Assembly (NCBI GenBank): GCA_007123985.1
Contig: SLGA01000202.1
Location: forward strand, 1-9,460
Source of the DNA: Balneolaceae bacterium
Lineage (GTDB): Bacteria > Bacteroidota > Rhodothermia > Balneolales > Balneolaceae
Direction: 5' to 3'
DNA length: 9,460 nt
Below are positions 1 to 5,941 of the stretch, in pieces. The notes below the pieces were generated by a model that saw only the letters and a list, made by a program, of their open reading frames with translations, was not told the DNA's origin and made no database searches. Position numbers and translations under genes: made by a program. Each line of letters opens with the position of its first letter. The first letter of the stretch is position 1.

Positions 1-170
1 ATGGCAAACGCTGCAGTTTTACCGGTTCCGGTTTGGGCACATCCTAACACATCGGTGCCTTTAAGGGCAACGGGTATGGCTTGAGACTGAATGGGTGTTG
101 GGTGAGTATATCCTTCTTTTTTTAATGATCTGAGGATTGGATCGGTGAGGTTCAATAAATGAAATGACAT
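1..170 (-). CDS. DEAD-box RNA helicase (RhlE-like), N-terminal part, cut by window edge
   Basis: This gene reads leftward from an ATG at 170-168 and leaves the window after 56 codons, so only the N-terminus of the first RecA-like domain is visible. The protein begins MSFHLLNLTDPILRSL. It then shows the Q motif of DEAD-box proteins (GYTHPTPIQSQAIP, residues about 20-33) and the Walker A / motif I (AQTGTGKT, residues about 45-52), followed by AAFA. This order and spacing are diagnostic for ATP-dependent DEAD-box RNA helicases, and the start resembles the RhlE group. Members unwind short RNA duplexes in ribosome assembly, mRNA decay and cold adaptation. The ATG gives the usual short lead before the Q motif. 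There is no Shine-Dalgarno sequence, and a terminator-like hairpin ends about 17 nt upstream. Family assignment is sure; the subgroup (RhlE, DeaD or CshA type) cannot be settled without the rest. Confidence 0.93.
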   Translation of the reverse strand, partial: MSFHLLNLTDPILRSLKKEGYTHPTPIQSQAIPVALKGTDVLGCAQTGTGKTAAFA

Positions 171-180
171 ATAAACTATA

Positions 181-213
181 AAATGAAAAAGCCCGCTCTT
201 AAAGGCAGGCTTT
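181..213 (-). terminator. Intrinsic terminator or attenuator between lysA and the helicase gene
   Basis: Read on the minus strand, AAAGCCTGC (213-205) pairs with GCGGGCTTT (196-188) in a 9-bp stem with one G-U pair and an 8-nt loop. It is followed by TTCATTTT (187-180). On the plus strand the same position would be an A-C mismatch and no T-run follows, so the hairpin works leftward. It most simply ends the transporter-peptidase-lysA transcript. It also sits directly before the helicase start codon, so it could act as an attenuator for that gene. A weaker competing hairpin, AGGCT (226-222) with AGCCT (211-207), would block the 5' arm of the terminator. Confidence 0.6.
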
Positions 214-309
214 GAAAAGTGAGCCTCAAGGTACGGATTAAAAACGAGAACTCTCATTTCGTGCTTACATGAAGACGAATTTGTTATTACGGGTTCTTAA
301 TTATTGGAT

Positions 310-326
310 CTTTATAGCTTATAAAG
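310..326. repeat. Short perfect inverted repeat in the lysA-helicase gap
   Basis: CTTTATA (310-316) and TATAAAG (320-326) are perfect reverse complements separated by GCT. The site lies in the 259-nt gap between lysA and the helicase gene, about 140 nt upstream of the helicase start. It could be an operator half-site pair or a small AT-rich hairpin. A 7-bp AT-rich palindrome can also arise by chance, and I see no matching copy elsewhere in the window. The rest of this gap (171-429) contains no convincing gene. Confidence 0.25.
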
Positions 327-429
327 GAAGACTAAGGACGATGTGGAAGAAACATGCTTTATATCGTTTGCACATAAACTGACACTCACACAGATTGAGG
401 AGGTCACAGAGCATTTCGGGCCGTAAGAG

Positions 430-1605
430 TTATTGGCCGGTATTATTGTTTTCAAGTTTGTGAGAATAGTAAGCTTTAACCCGTTCGCGCAGGTTGAAGC
501 CGCTGCTCATTACCTCACCGTATGCACCTGCACTGCGGATGGCAACAAGGTCACCCCGTTTTATTTCAGGCAGAAGAGTGCCCCGCTGAAATGTATCGGA
601 TGATTCGCAAATTGGGCCTACAACATCGTAAATCTTTTCGGGTTTACTGCTTGTTAAAACATCCACCTTGTGGCTCGCCTGGTAAAGAGCAGGGCGAATT
701 AATTCGGTCATTCCGGCATCAATTACTGCAAAGTTTGTGGCAATACCCTCTTTAATGTATAATACCTTAGAAATAAGACTGCCGCACTGCCCAACGATGC
801 TTCTTCCCAGTTCAAAATGCACCTGTTGACCTTCTCTCAACTCGAGATTATGCTCAAAAAGATCAAAAAATGATTTGAAATCCGGGACAGGCTCTTCATC
901 AGGTGTTTCGTAATCAATCCCGTAGCCACCGCCAAGATTAATATGCTCCAGCTGATACCCTTTTTGTTCAAACAGATCCTGCAGGTTATTCACTTTTTCA
1001 CATAGATCGGCAAAAGGTTTCAGATCTCGAATTTGCGAACCGATATGGAAATGGATGCCCGTAAGGTTCAAGGCTTTGAACGATGGAAGCAGATCAAACA
1101 GAGCGGGTAGTTTATCTGCTGTGATGCCGAATTTATTTTCGTTCAACCCCGTGGTGATATATTTATGTGTATTAGCTTCCACATTTGGGTTGATCCGGAT
1201 TGATACATTGGCTGTTTTTCCGCAAGAAAAGGCAAGCTCGTTGAGAATTTCCAACTCCTGCAGCGATTCGCAATTGAATGAAAAAATATTGTGTCGCAGC
1301 CCCGTAAGAATCTCTTCATCGGTTTTACCTACACCGGCAAATGCAATCTGATTTGGCTTAAAACCGGCCTCAATAGCGCGTTCAATTTCTTTACCGCTTA
1401 CGCAGTCAATACCCAAGCCGGCCTCTTTTACCAATTTTAAGATGGGAAAATTAAAATTGGCTTTGATCGCAAAGTGAACGTGAAACCCTTTTGAAAGACC
1501 ATGCTCTTTGATTTGATTCAGCGTTCTGCTCAGCAGATCAAGATCGTAGTAGTAAAACGGGGTTTGCAGTTTCTTGAACGATTTAATTTGCGTATTTGAA
1601 AACAT
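430..1605 (-). CDS. lysA: Diaminopimelate decarboxylase (LysA)
   Basis: LysA is a cytoplasmic PLP enzyme that decarboxylates meso-diaminopimelate to L-lysine, the last step of the pathway. The 391-residue length is normal for a stand-alone enzyme. Visible landmarks are the PLP-binding lysine in FAIKAN (K48), HIGSQI (187-192), the phosphate-binding glycine loop GGGYG (225-229), ELGRS (265-269), the GPICESSDTF motif with the active-site cysteine C333 supplied to the partner subunit, and AGAYG with Y362 near the C-terminus. The N-terminal two-thirds form the alanine-racemase-type TIM barrel and the rest the beta-sandwich domain. The start is an ATG at 1605-1603, with no Shine-Dalgarno sequence. 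It lies 50 nt after the M28 peptidase gene on the same strand and is probably the last gene of that operon, with the hairpin at 213-188 as terminator. It is not fused to aspartokinase, as some lysA genes are. All expected catalytic residues are present. Confidence 0.96.
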   Translation of the reverse strand: MFSNTQIKSFKKLQTPFYYYDLDLLSRTLNQIKEHGLSKGFHVHFAIKANFNFPILKLVKEAGLGIDCVSGKEIERAIEAGFKPNQIAFAGVGKTDEEILTGLRHNIFSFNCESLQELEILNELAFSCGKTANVSIRINPNVEANTHKYITTGLNENKFGITADKLPALFDLLPSFKALNLTGIHFHIGSQIRDLKPFADLCEKVNNLQDLFEQKGYQLEHINLGGGYGIDYETPDEEPVPDFKSFFDLFEHNLELREGQQVHFELGRSIVGQCGSLISKVLYIKEGIATNFAVIDAGMTELIRPALYQASHKVDVLTSSKPEKIYDVVGPICESSDTFQRGTLLPEIKRGDLVAIRSAGAYGEVMSSGFNLRERVKAYYSHKLENNNTGQ

Positions 1606-1655
1606 TTATTCGTGTAGGTTTTAAATCTCGGTAATCTTAAATCGTAAGGTAACGG

Positions 1656-3170
1656 TTATTCTAATCCAAAAAGTTCAATACCGGCCGCTTCATAAACATC
1701 GCCAGGCATCCAAAAAGGTGCTTCAGCTCTGTTTGCCACGAGCTGGGCAGCATAAACAAACGACCGTATATAACGGGTAACATATTCATAATCAATTGTA
1801 TGCGGTTCGTCTGTGGGTTGATGATAGTAGTAGTTGATATCATCATCAAAGGCAGTTAATCCCATGCTGTATGTTGGTGCCGGTATGCCGCGCTGAGCAA
1901 AGTTTACGTTGTCTGAGCGATCAAAAAGGTTTTGTTCAGGAACCGGATCGGGAATGGCCTCGAGGCCGAAAGCTTCGGCTGCGGCAATCATCTCATCATC
2001 AGCCTCAGTGCGGCCAAGCCCGATCACAGTTACTTTTGTAGTGTCGTTATATCCGGCACCGTCGATATTTAAATTAAAAACGGTTTGTTCAAGTGGTATC
2101 ATAGGATTTTCCGCATAATATCGGCTTCCGAGTAAGCCGATCTCCTCGGCTGTCCATGCTGCCAAAATGATGGATCTTTCAGGCGGATTTGCCGCAAAAT
2201 ATTTCGCGGCAGCCATTACACCAGCTGTGCCTACTGCATTATCCCGTGCACCGTTGTATATGTACTCACCGGTGATTGGTTCAGGATGCCCATCCACAAC
2301 GCCTGTGTGATCGTAATGAGCACTCAATAGTATATATTCATCACGAAGAGTTTCATTTGAACCCCTTATTACACCAATCACATTCCGGCTGTAAAAAGAT
2401 TCAGGTTCTTCACCGGAAACTGTAATTTCAGATGAACTGCCTGTTGATGTTGATAGATATTCAATACGCTCATCAATAGTTCCGTTCATCCAGAAATGCG
2501 GGAGTGAATCGTCTTCATCCGCATCGGAAGATTTCAGATCAACTCTGTCGCCACCGAGAAAATTGGTGAGAATCTGCCAGGGAAACTGCGGGCTTGTGTA
2601 AAGCTCAATCAGCGCTATACCACCGGCTTCTTTTACCCATTCATTTTTTTGGGCGATGGTCATAAAGTTTTGCTGAGGCGATGTGTGTTCGGGCATGCCT
2701 GCACGGGCTACCACTATTTTTCCTTCAACATCATGGGCGTTCAATTCTTCAGGGCTGGCATAATCAAGAAAAATGTATTCAGCTTCCAGGTTTCCGCGAA
2801 AGCTATTCATCAGCATAAGATCACGGGTTTGAAGGAAGGTGGAATCGCCAATAGATAATGTGAGTTCCTCCGGCGCTTTGAGCGTTTCAAAAGGTACGTT
2901 TTGGAAATAGGAATCGTAACCGTCTGCTATTTCAACCCCGTAAACCTGGAACCATGTTGCAATATATCGGGCAGCGATGTCGAGTTCATGAGTGCCAGTA
3001 TCGCGGCCAAGAAATTCATCTGCTGCGAGAAAGTAAATGTTCTTTTCTATATCTGTGTGAAGTACTTGAGCTTCAATATTTTCCGCTTCTGCACTTTGTG
3101 CAAAAAGGGATGATGAATGAACCTGAAACAGGATGAACAAAGCTGTAAGAGTGAGAGTAAATCGGTACAT
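1656..3170 (-). CDS. Secreted M28 family zinc aminopeptidase with PA-type insert
   Basis: This is an exported metallopeptidase that likely removes N-terminal amino acids from peptides in the periplasm or outside the cell. With the ATG at 3170 the protein has 504 residues; the frame can be extended two codons to a TTG at 3176, but the ATG fits the signal peptide better. Residues 1-25 form a signal peptide with a hydrophobic core and a likely cut near LFAQS. A PA-like insert covers about 115-205 (for example GKIVVARAG). The M28 catalytic core has all metal ligands: H285 and D287 in SAHYDH, D310 in GARDNAVG, the pair E342-E343 in AEEIGLLGS (general base and ligand), D370 in NIDGAG and H450 in YYHQPTDE. 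The gene starts 23 nt after the Nramp-like gene and is followed by lysA after 50 nt, so co-transcription is likely. Substrate specificity cannot be read from the sequence. Confidence 0.9.
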   Translation of the reverse strand: MYRFTLTLTALFILFQVHSSSLFAQSAEAENIEAQVLHTDIEKNIYFLAADEFLGRDTGTHELDIAARYIATWFQVYGVEIADGYDSYFQNVPFETLKAPEELTLSIGDSTFLQTRDLMLMNSFRGNLEAEYIFLDYASPEELNAHDVEGKIVVARAGMPEHTSPQQNFMTIAQKNEWVKEAGGIALIELYTSPQFPWQILTNFLGGDRVDLKSSDADEDDSLPHFWMNGTIDERIEYLSTSTGSSSEITVSGEEPESFYSRNVIGVIRGSNETLRDEYILLSAHYDHTGVVDGHPEPITGEYIYNGARDNAVGTAGVMAAAKYFAANPPERSIILAAWTAEEIGLLGSRYYAENPMIPLEQTVFNLNIDGAGYNDTTKVTVIGLGRTEADDEMIAAAEAFGLEAIPDPVPEQNLFDRSDNVNFAQRGIPAPTYSMGLTAFDDDINYYYHQPTDEPHTIDYEYVTRYIRSFVYAAQLVANRAEAPFWMPGDVYEAAGIELFGLE

Positions 3171-3193
3171 GATCAATGATTTAGATTACGTAG

Positions 3194-4504
3194 TTATACG
3201 GAGTTATATTTTTTGTAAAACAGGTTTCTCAAAACCGGTAGAATCAATACAGCGAAAAGAACGAACGAAAGATAGATGATACGATTTTGATCCATCAGCT
3301 CAAACCCTGCAATACGGCTCACGGCCCGGAAGATATTGGTAAGCCCAATCAGCACAGAGAGATAAACAACTCCGGCCATTATAAAGTTGTAAAACGGTCC
3401 GTTTTGGAATGATGGTGGTAATACCTGTTCATTATTCATCAGCAAAAATAGTAAAACTGCAATAAGCGGAAGAATTACTCCATTCAGCGCCTGTGCAATG
3501 ATAATTACCGGTACGGGTTGAACCTGAATGAGCCCAAAGACAAGCCCGATTGATAATACTGCCATCCAAATGCTGCGAAAATTTGTCCCTTTTTCTGTCC
3601 ACTTGCTGCTGCCCGGCTTTCCAATTAAACTTCCGGCAGTAATTGCAGCTGCAAGCGCGGCTGTTAATGCTGAACTTATACCGGCACCAAACAAGCCAGC
3701 TGCAAGCAACCATTTTGCCGTTCCGCCCAGTTGGTCGGTTAAGGCAGCAGCAAGTGCATCGAATGTGAATGCCCCGGCTATTGCTGTTCCCGTGAGCAAA
3801 ATGGCAATGGAAACAACCCCGCCAAGACCTATGGCTATCATCAGGCTGAGTTTCATTTCAGCAAGCGACTGCGTGTGCTTCAGGCCGGAGCCAAGAAAAA
3901 TATTATATGGGACCACGGTGGTTCCGATAAGTCCCAGTACAAGAATTTCTGCACCGGGTGGTACTTTAGGTTTCATAGAACCATTTATCATAACTCTTAA
4001 ATCATGCGGTATGGAGAGCGCTGTAATTACAAAACAGACTCCCATGATGGCCACAATAATGCCCAAAATGGTTGCAATCTGTGGAATAGATCCATTCCAC
4101 AGAAGTGTTGCTGCAACAATCCCAATGGAGAGTACGATAAAAGGAGTGTACACTTCATCTACAACCAGTGTAATTCCTGCAACTGCACCGAGGATATTAC
4201 CTGCTTCGAAAGCGGCACAGCCTGTAATAATTGAGATCAGAACGAGCCACTTGAATGCTCTTCCTGCCCTGGTTTGCTTGTAAAGCTTTTGCATGGTTTG
4301 TCCAAGGCTCAGGCCTGAAACCTTTGTAATTCGTGCAGATGCTTCCTGGAGAATGAAACAGGCTGCCGTTGAGAAGATAAGAGCCCAGATTAATGTATAA
4401 CCAAATTGTGCACCAGCAGATGCCGCGGTTGTAACTGTACCCGGCCCGATAAAAGCCGCAGAAAGTACAGACCAAAACAGTATGTGAAGTAATCGAGTCT
4501 TCAA
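3194..4504 (-). CDS. Nramp (SLC11)-family transporter with non-canonical metal site
   Basis: This is a 436-residue inner-membrane protein with about 11 hydrophobic helices and the LeuT-like plan of Nramp transporters. Conserved family signs are AGAQFGYTLIW just after helix 1, FEAGN in helix 3 (E100), and AQALNGVILPL in helix 10. Canonical Nramps bind Mn2+ or Fe2+ through DPGN in helix 1 and MPH in helix 6. Here the aligned sequences are GPGT (residues 20-23) and VPY (198-200), so the helix-1 Asp and Asn and the helix-6 Met and His are all replaced. The protein therefore belongs to a divergent Nramp-related branch, and its substrate should not be assumed to be manganese. The start is a TTG at 4504; an in-frame stop lies 12 codons upstream (4540-4538) with no ATG between, and the first internal Met would remove helix 1. 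It is the first gene of the leftward operon. Confidence 0.9.
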   Translation of the reverse strand: MKTRLLHILFWSVLSAAFIGPGTVTTAASAGAQFGYTLIWALIFSTAACFILQEASARITKVSGLSLGQTMQKLYKQTRAGRAFKWLVLISIITGCAAFEAGNILGAVAGITLVVDEVYTPFIVLSIGIVAATLLWNGSIPQIATILGIIVAIMGVCFVITALSIPHDLRVMINGSMKPKVPPGAEILVLGLIGTTVVPYNIFLGSGLKHTQSLAEMKLSLMIAIGLGGVVSIAILLTGTAIAGAFTFDALAAALTDQLGGTAKWLLAAGLFGAGISSALTAALAAAITAGSLIGKPGSSKWTEKGTNFRSIWMAVLSIGLVFGLIQVQPVPVIIIAQALNGVILPLIAVLLFLLMNNEQVLPPSFQNGPFYNFIMAGVVYLSVLIGLTNIFRAVSRIAGFELMDQNRIIYLSFVLFAVLILPVLRNLFYKKYNSV

Positions 4505-4567
4505 AAGGGCTGGAGAATTAAATGGACTTGATCGCGGTTAATCTGTTTCATGGGTTATGAGTTCAAA

Positions 4568-4596
4568 ATTGTATCTTATTTATAGAAGGATGTAAT
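4568..4596 (-). promoter_or_regulatory. Candidate sigma70-like promoter for the leftward operon
   Basis: On the minus strand ATTACA (4596-4591) and TACAAT (4573-4568) are separated by exactly 17 nt. They match 4 of 6 and 5 of 6 bases of the -35 and -10 consensus. A start about 7 nt further on would give a leader of some 57 nt before the TTG start of the transporter. This is the best match I saw in the divergent region. If the organism uses the Bacteroidota sigma factor, the real elements may differ. Confidence 0.4.
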
Positions 4597-4638
4597 CCGC
4601 GAAATACCTCGTGGTGATCTGTGGCATAGTATTACAAA

Positions 4639-4646
4639 TAAGTTTG
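4639..4646 (+). promoter_or_regulatory. Candidate Bacteroidota-type -7 element before the protease gene
   Basis: TAAGTTTG at this site matches the TAnnTTTG element seen in Bacteroidota promoters and lies 36 nt before the ATG of the serine protease gene. I do not see a clear TTG or TTTG element at the expected distance upstream, so the call rests on one short motif. It lies in the 178-nt divergent region shared with the leftward operon. Confidence 0.25.
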
Positions 4647-4682
4647 ATTTAAAACGTTCGATCTGATTTAATTCCGACTTCG

Positions 4683-5726
4683 ATGAGCAGCCAAATCAAA
4701 AAACTTCATTTCTCAATTACCTTGTTTGCATCAGTGTTAGTGCTGATTATAGCTGGCTGTAAGAGTACAGAGCAGCCACATCGTGAAACCATCGATACAG
4801 GCTACTACCAGAATGTGCTTGGTTCTGATCTGGTTCGTGATCAAATCACAAGAGGTTTTAGTTCGGTTCGAAGAATTCAGAATAATGTGATCTACCGTAC
4901 CTACCAGTTCGATCCGGACGATCTGCCGCGGCGTTCTGAACTCGATGGGATATACTTTGAGGATGCATCTGCTCGAACTCAGACTGACAACCATTCGACT
5001 GCCGGTACAGCTACGGTTCTGCATAACCAGGGTGGCCGTGCACTTATGCTTACTGCGGCGCACACGGTTGTTCAGCCGGATACGATATGGCATTATCAGC
5101 CTGGCACAACTCATCAGCCTGATCCGGTAGTTGAAGCCGTTTCTGTTCAGGAAGCACTCAATCAATATATTTTTTCTGATGGCGGTATTGTTATGATTGA
5201 ACTTGTATCCTACAATTCCCGAATAGATCTTGCCCTGATGATTACCAAAGAGGATGTTTCCGGTTCTGATAATCTGCGGCAGCTCGAAACTCCCGGTGGT
5301 ATTGCTGAAGAGCTGAAATGGGGAGATGTGGTTTTTGCAATGGGATATCCCCGCGGTGTACAGATGGTGTCGCAGGGGGTGGCCAGCCGCAGCAATCATC
5401 CCATCAGAAGTATCATACTGGACCTCTCCATTAACAGAGGCTTCAGCGGGGGGCCGGCATTTGCAGTTCGTAATGATGGCGGCCTGGAGTGGATAGGTGT
5501 CATTACATCTGCTATGGGGGATCGTGAATTTTATCTGGTTCCTAGCCCTCAATTGGAGGAGGATTTTAACCCTGAGCTGCCATACCGAGGTGAAACGTAC
5601 ATCAGCAGTTCCCAGCGAATTTTCTACGGCATCACAAATGTAGTTGATATTGATGAGGTGCGGGGCTTTTTAGAGGAAAGCCGAACTGAATTACGGAGAC
5701 TGGGTATTTCGCTGAGTAGTTACTGA
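4683..5726 (+). CDS. Lipoprotein trypsin-like (S1) serine protease
   Basis: This is a membrane-anchored endopeptidase of the chymotrypsin/HtrA fold. The 347-residue protein starts with a lipoprotein signal: a hydrophobic stretch at residues 12-25 and the lipobox IAGC with Cys26 as the acylated residue. It would act in the periplasm or at the outer membrane. The catalytic triad is readable as H127 in LTAAH, D182 in IDLALM and S255 in GFSGGPA. The GDVVFAMGYP segment (214-223) and the LSINRGFSGGPAF strand are typical of HtrA-like protease domains. No PDZ domain follows; the last 90 residues are mostly the end of the protease fold plus a short charged tail, so it is not a full DegP/DegS homologue. 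It is divergent from the transporter operon, and the next gene on its strand begins 215 nt away, so it is probably transcribed alone. Its natural substrate is unknown. Confidence 0.88.
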   Translation: MSSQIKKLHFSITLFASVLVLIIAGCKSTEQPHRETIDTGYYQNVLGSDLVRDQITRGFSSVRRIQNNVIYRTYQFDPDDLPRRSELDGIYFEDASARTQTDNHSTAGTATVLHNQGGRALMLTAAHTVVQPDTIWHYQPGTTHQPDPVVEAVSVQEALNQYIFSDGGIVMIELVSYNSRIDLALMITKEDVSGSDNLRQLETPGGIAEELKWGDVVFAMGYPRGVQMVSQGVASRSNHPIRSIILDLSINRGFSGGPAFAVRNDGGLEWIGVITSAMGDREFYLVPSPQLEEDFNPELPYRGETYISSSQRIFYGITNVVDIDEVRGFLEESRTELRRLGISLSSY

Positions 5727-5733
5727 ACTCTGA

Positions 5734-5793
5734 TTGGTTTACTCAAGAAGTTAATGGCGCCAAAATCAGCAGAAACCAAATTTTAAGTTTTTA
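5734..5793 (+). terminator. Weak candidate terminator after the protease gene
   Basis: TTGGTTT (5734-5740) and AAACCAA (5773-5779) can pair across a 32-nt loop that itself contains the palindrome TGGCGCCA (5755-5762). The T-rich run ATTTTAAGTTTTTA follows. The loop is long and the stem AT-rich, so this is a weak candidate. A second small palindrome, TTTTAC-T-GTAAAA, lies at 5789-5801. Confidence 0.2.
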
Positions 5794-5887
5794 CTGTAAA
5801 AGCGGTATTTACAATGCATTTCACTATTTTCGTGGTTTGAATTTATTGCAGCAAATAGATGTTTCATCGAAACTGTTCGCTTACACC

Positions 5888-5917
5888 TTGCTCTGTAATT
5901 TTTGCGCTTTTTATATT
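5888..5917 (+). promoter_or_regulatory. Candidate promoter for the antiporter gene
   Basis: TTGCTC (5888-5893) and TATATT (5912-5917) are separated by 18 nt. The -10 matches 5 of 6 bases and the -35 only 3 of 6. The ATG follows 24 nt after the -10, giving a short leader without a Shine-Dalgarno sequence. The 215-nt gap between the protease and antiporter genes implies an independent promoter, and this is the best match seen. Confidence 0.3.
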
Positions 5918-5941
5918 CGTTAACCGACCTAAGATTTTTTT

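Noticed and set aside
265..267. ELGRS in LysA (residues 265-269) instead of the common EPGRS, considered as a defect
   Set aside because: All catalytic residues are intact, and I recall the Leu variant from Bacteroidota-type LysA proteins, so it is probably lineage-normal.
343..426. Short plus-strand frame of 27 codons starting GTG, with AAGGA just upstream
   Set aside because: It is short, overlaps a 13-codon ATG frame in another phase, shows no recognisable domain and lies in a likely untranslated gap. The purine run is the only support.
171..429. Search for an RNA gene, riboswitch or pseudogene in the lysA-helicase gap
   Set aside because: Apart from the terminator-like hairpin and one 7-bp palindrome I saw no tRNA-like, riboswitch-like or decayed coding structure on either strand.
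3528..4283. Long plus-strand open frame opposite the Nramp-like gene
   Set aside because: It lies wholly antisense to a well-supported membrane protein gene; its Ala/Pro/Ser/Ile-rich translation is what the complement of hydrophobic codons gives.
4737..5552. Long minus-strand open frame opposite the serine protease gene
   Set aside because: It is the antisense shadow of a gene with a full catalytic triad and lipobox, and its translation resembles no domain.
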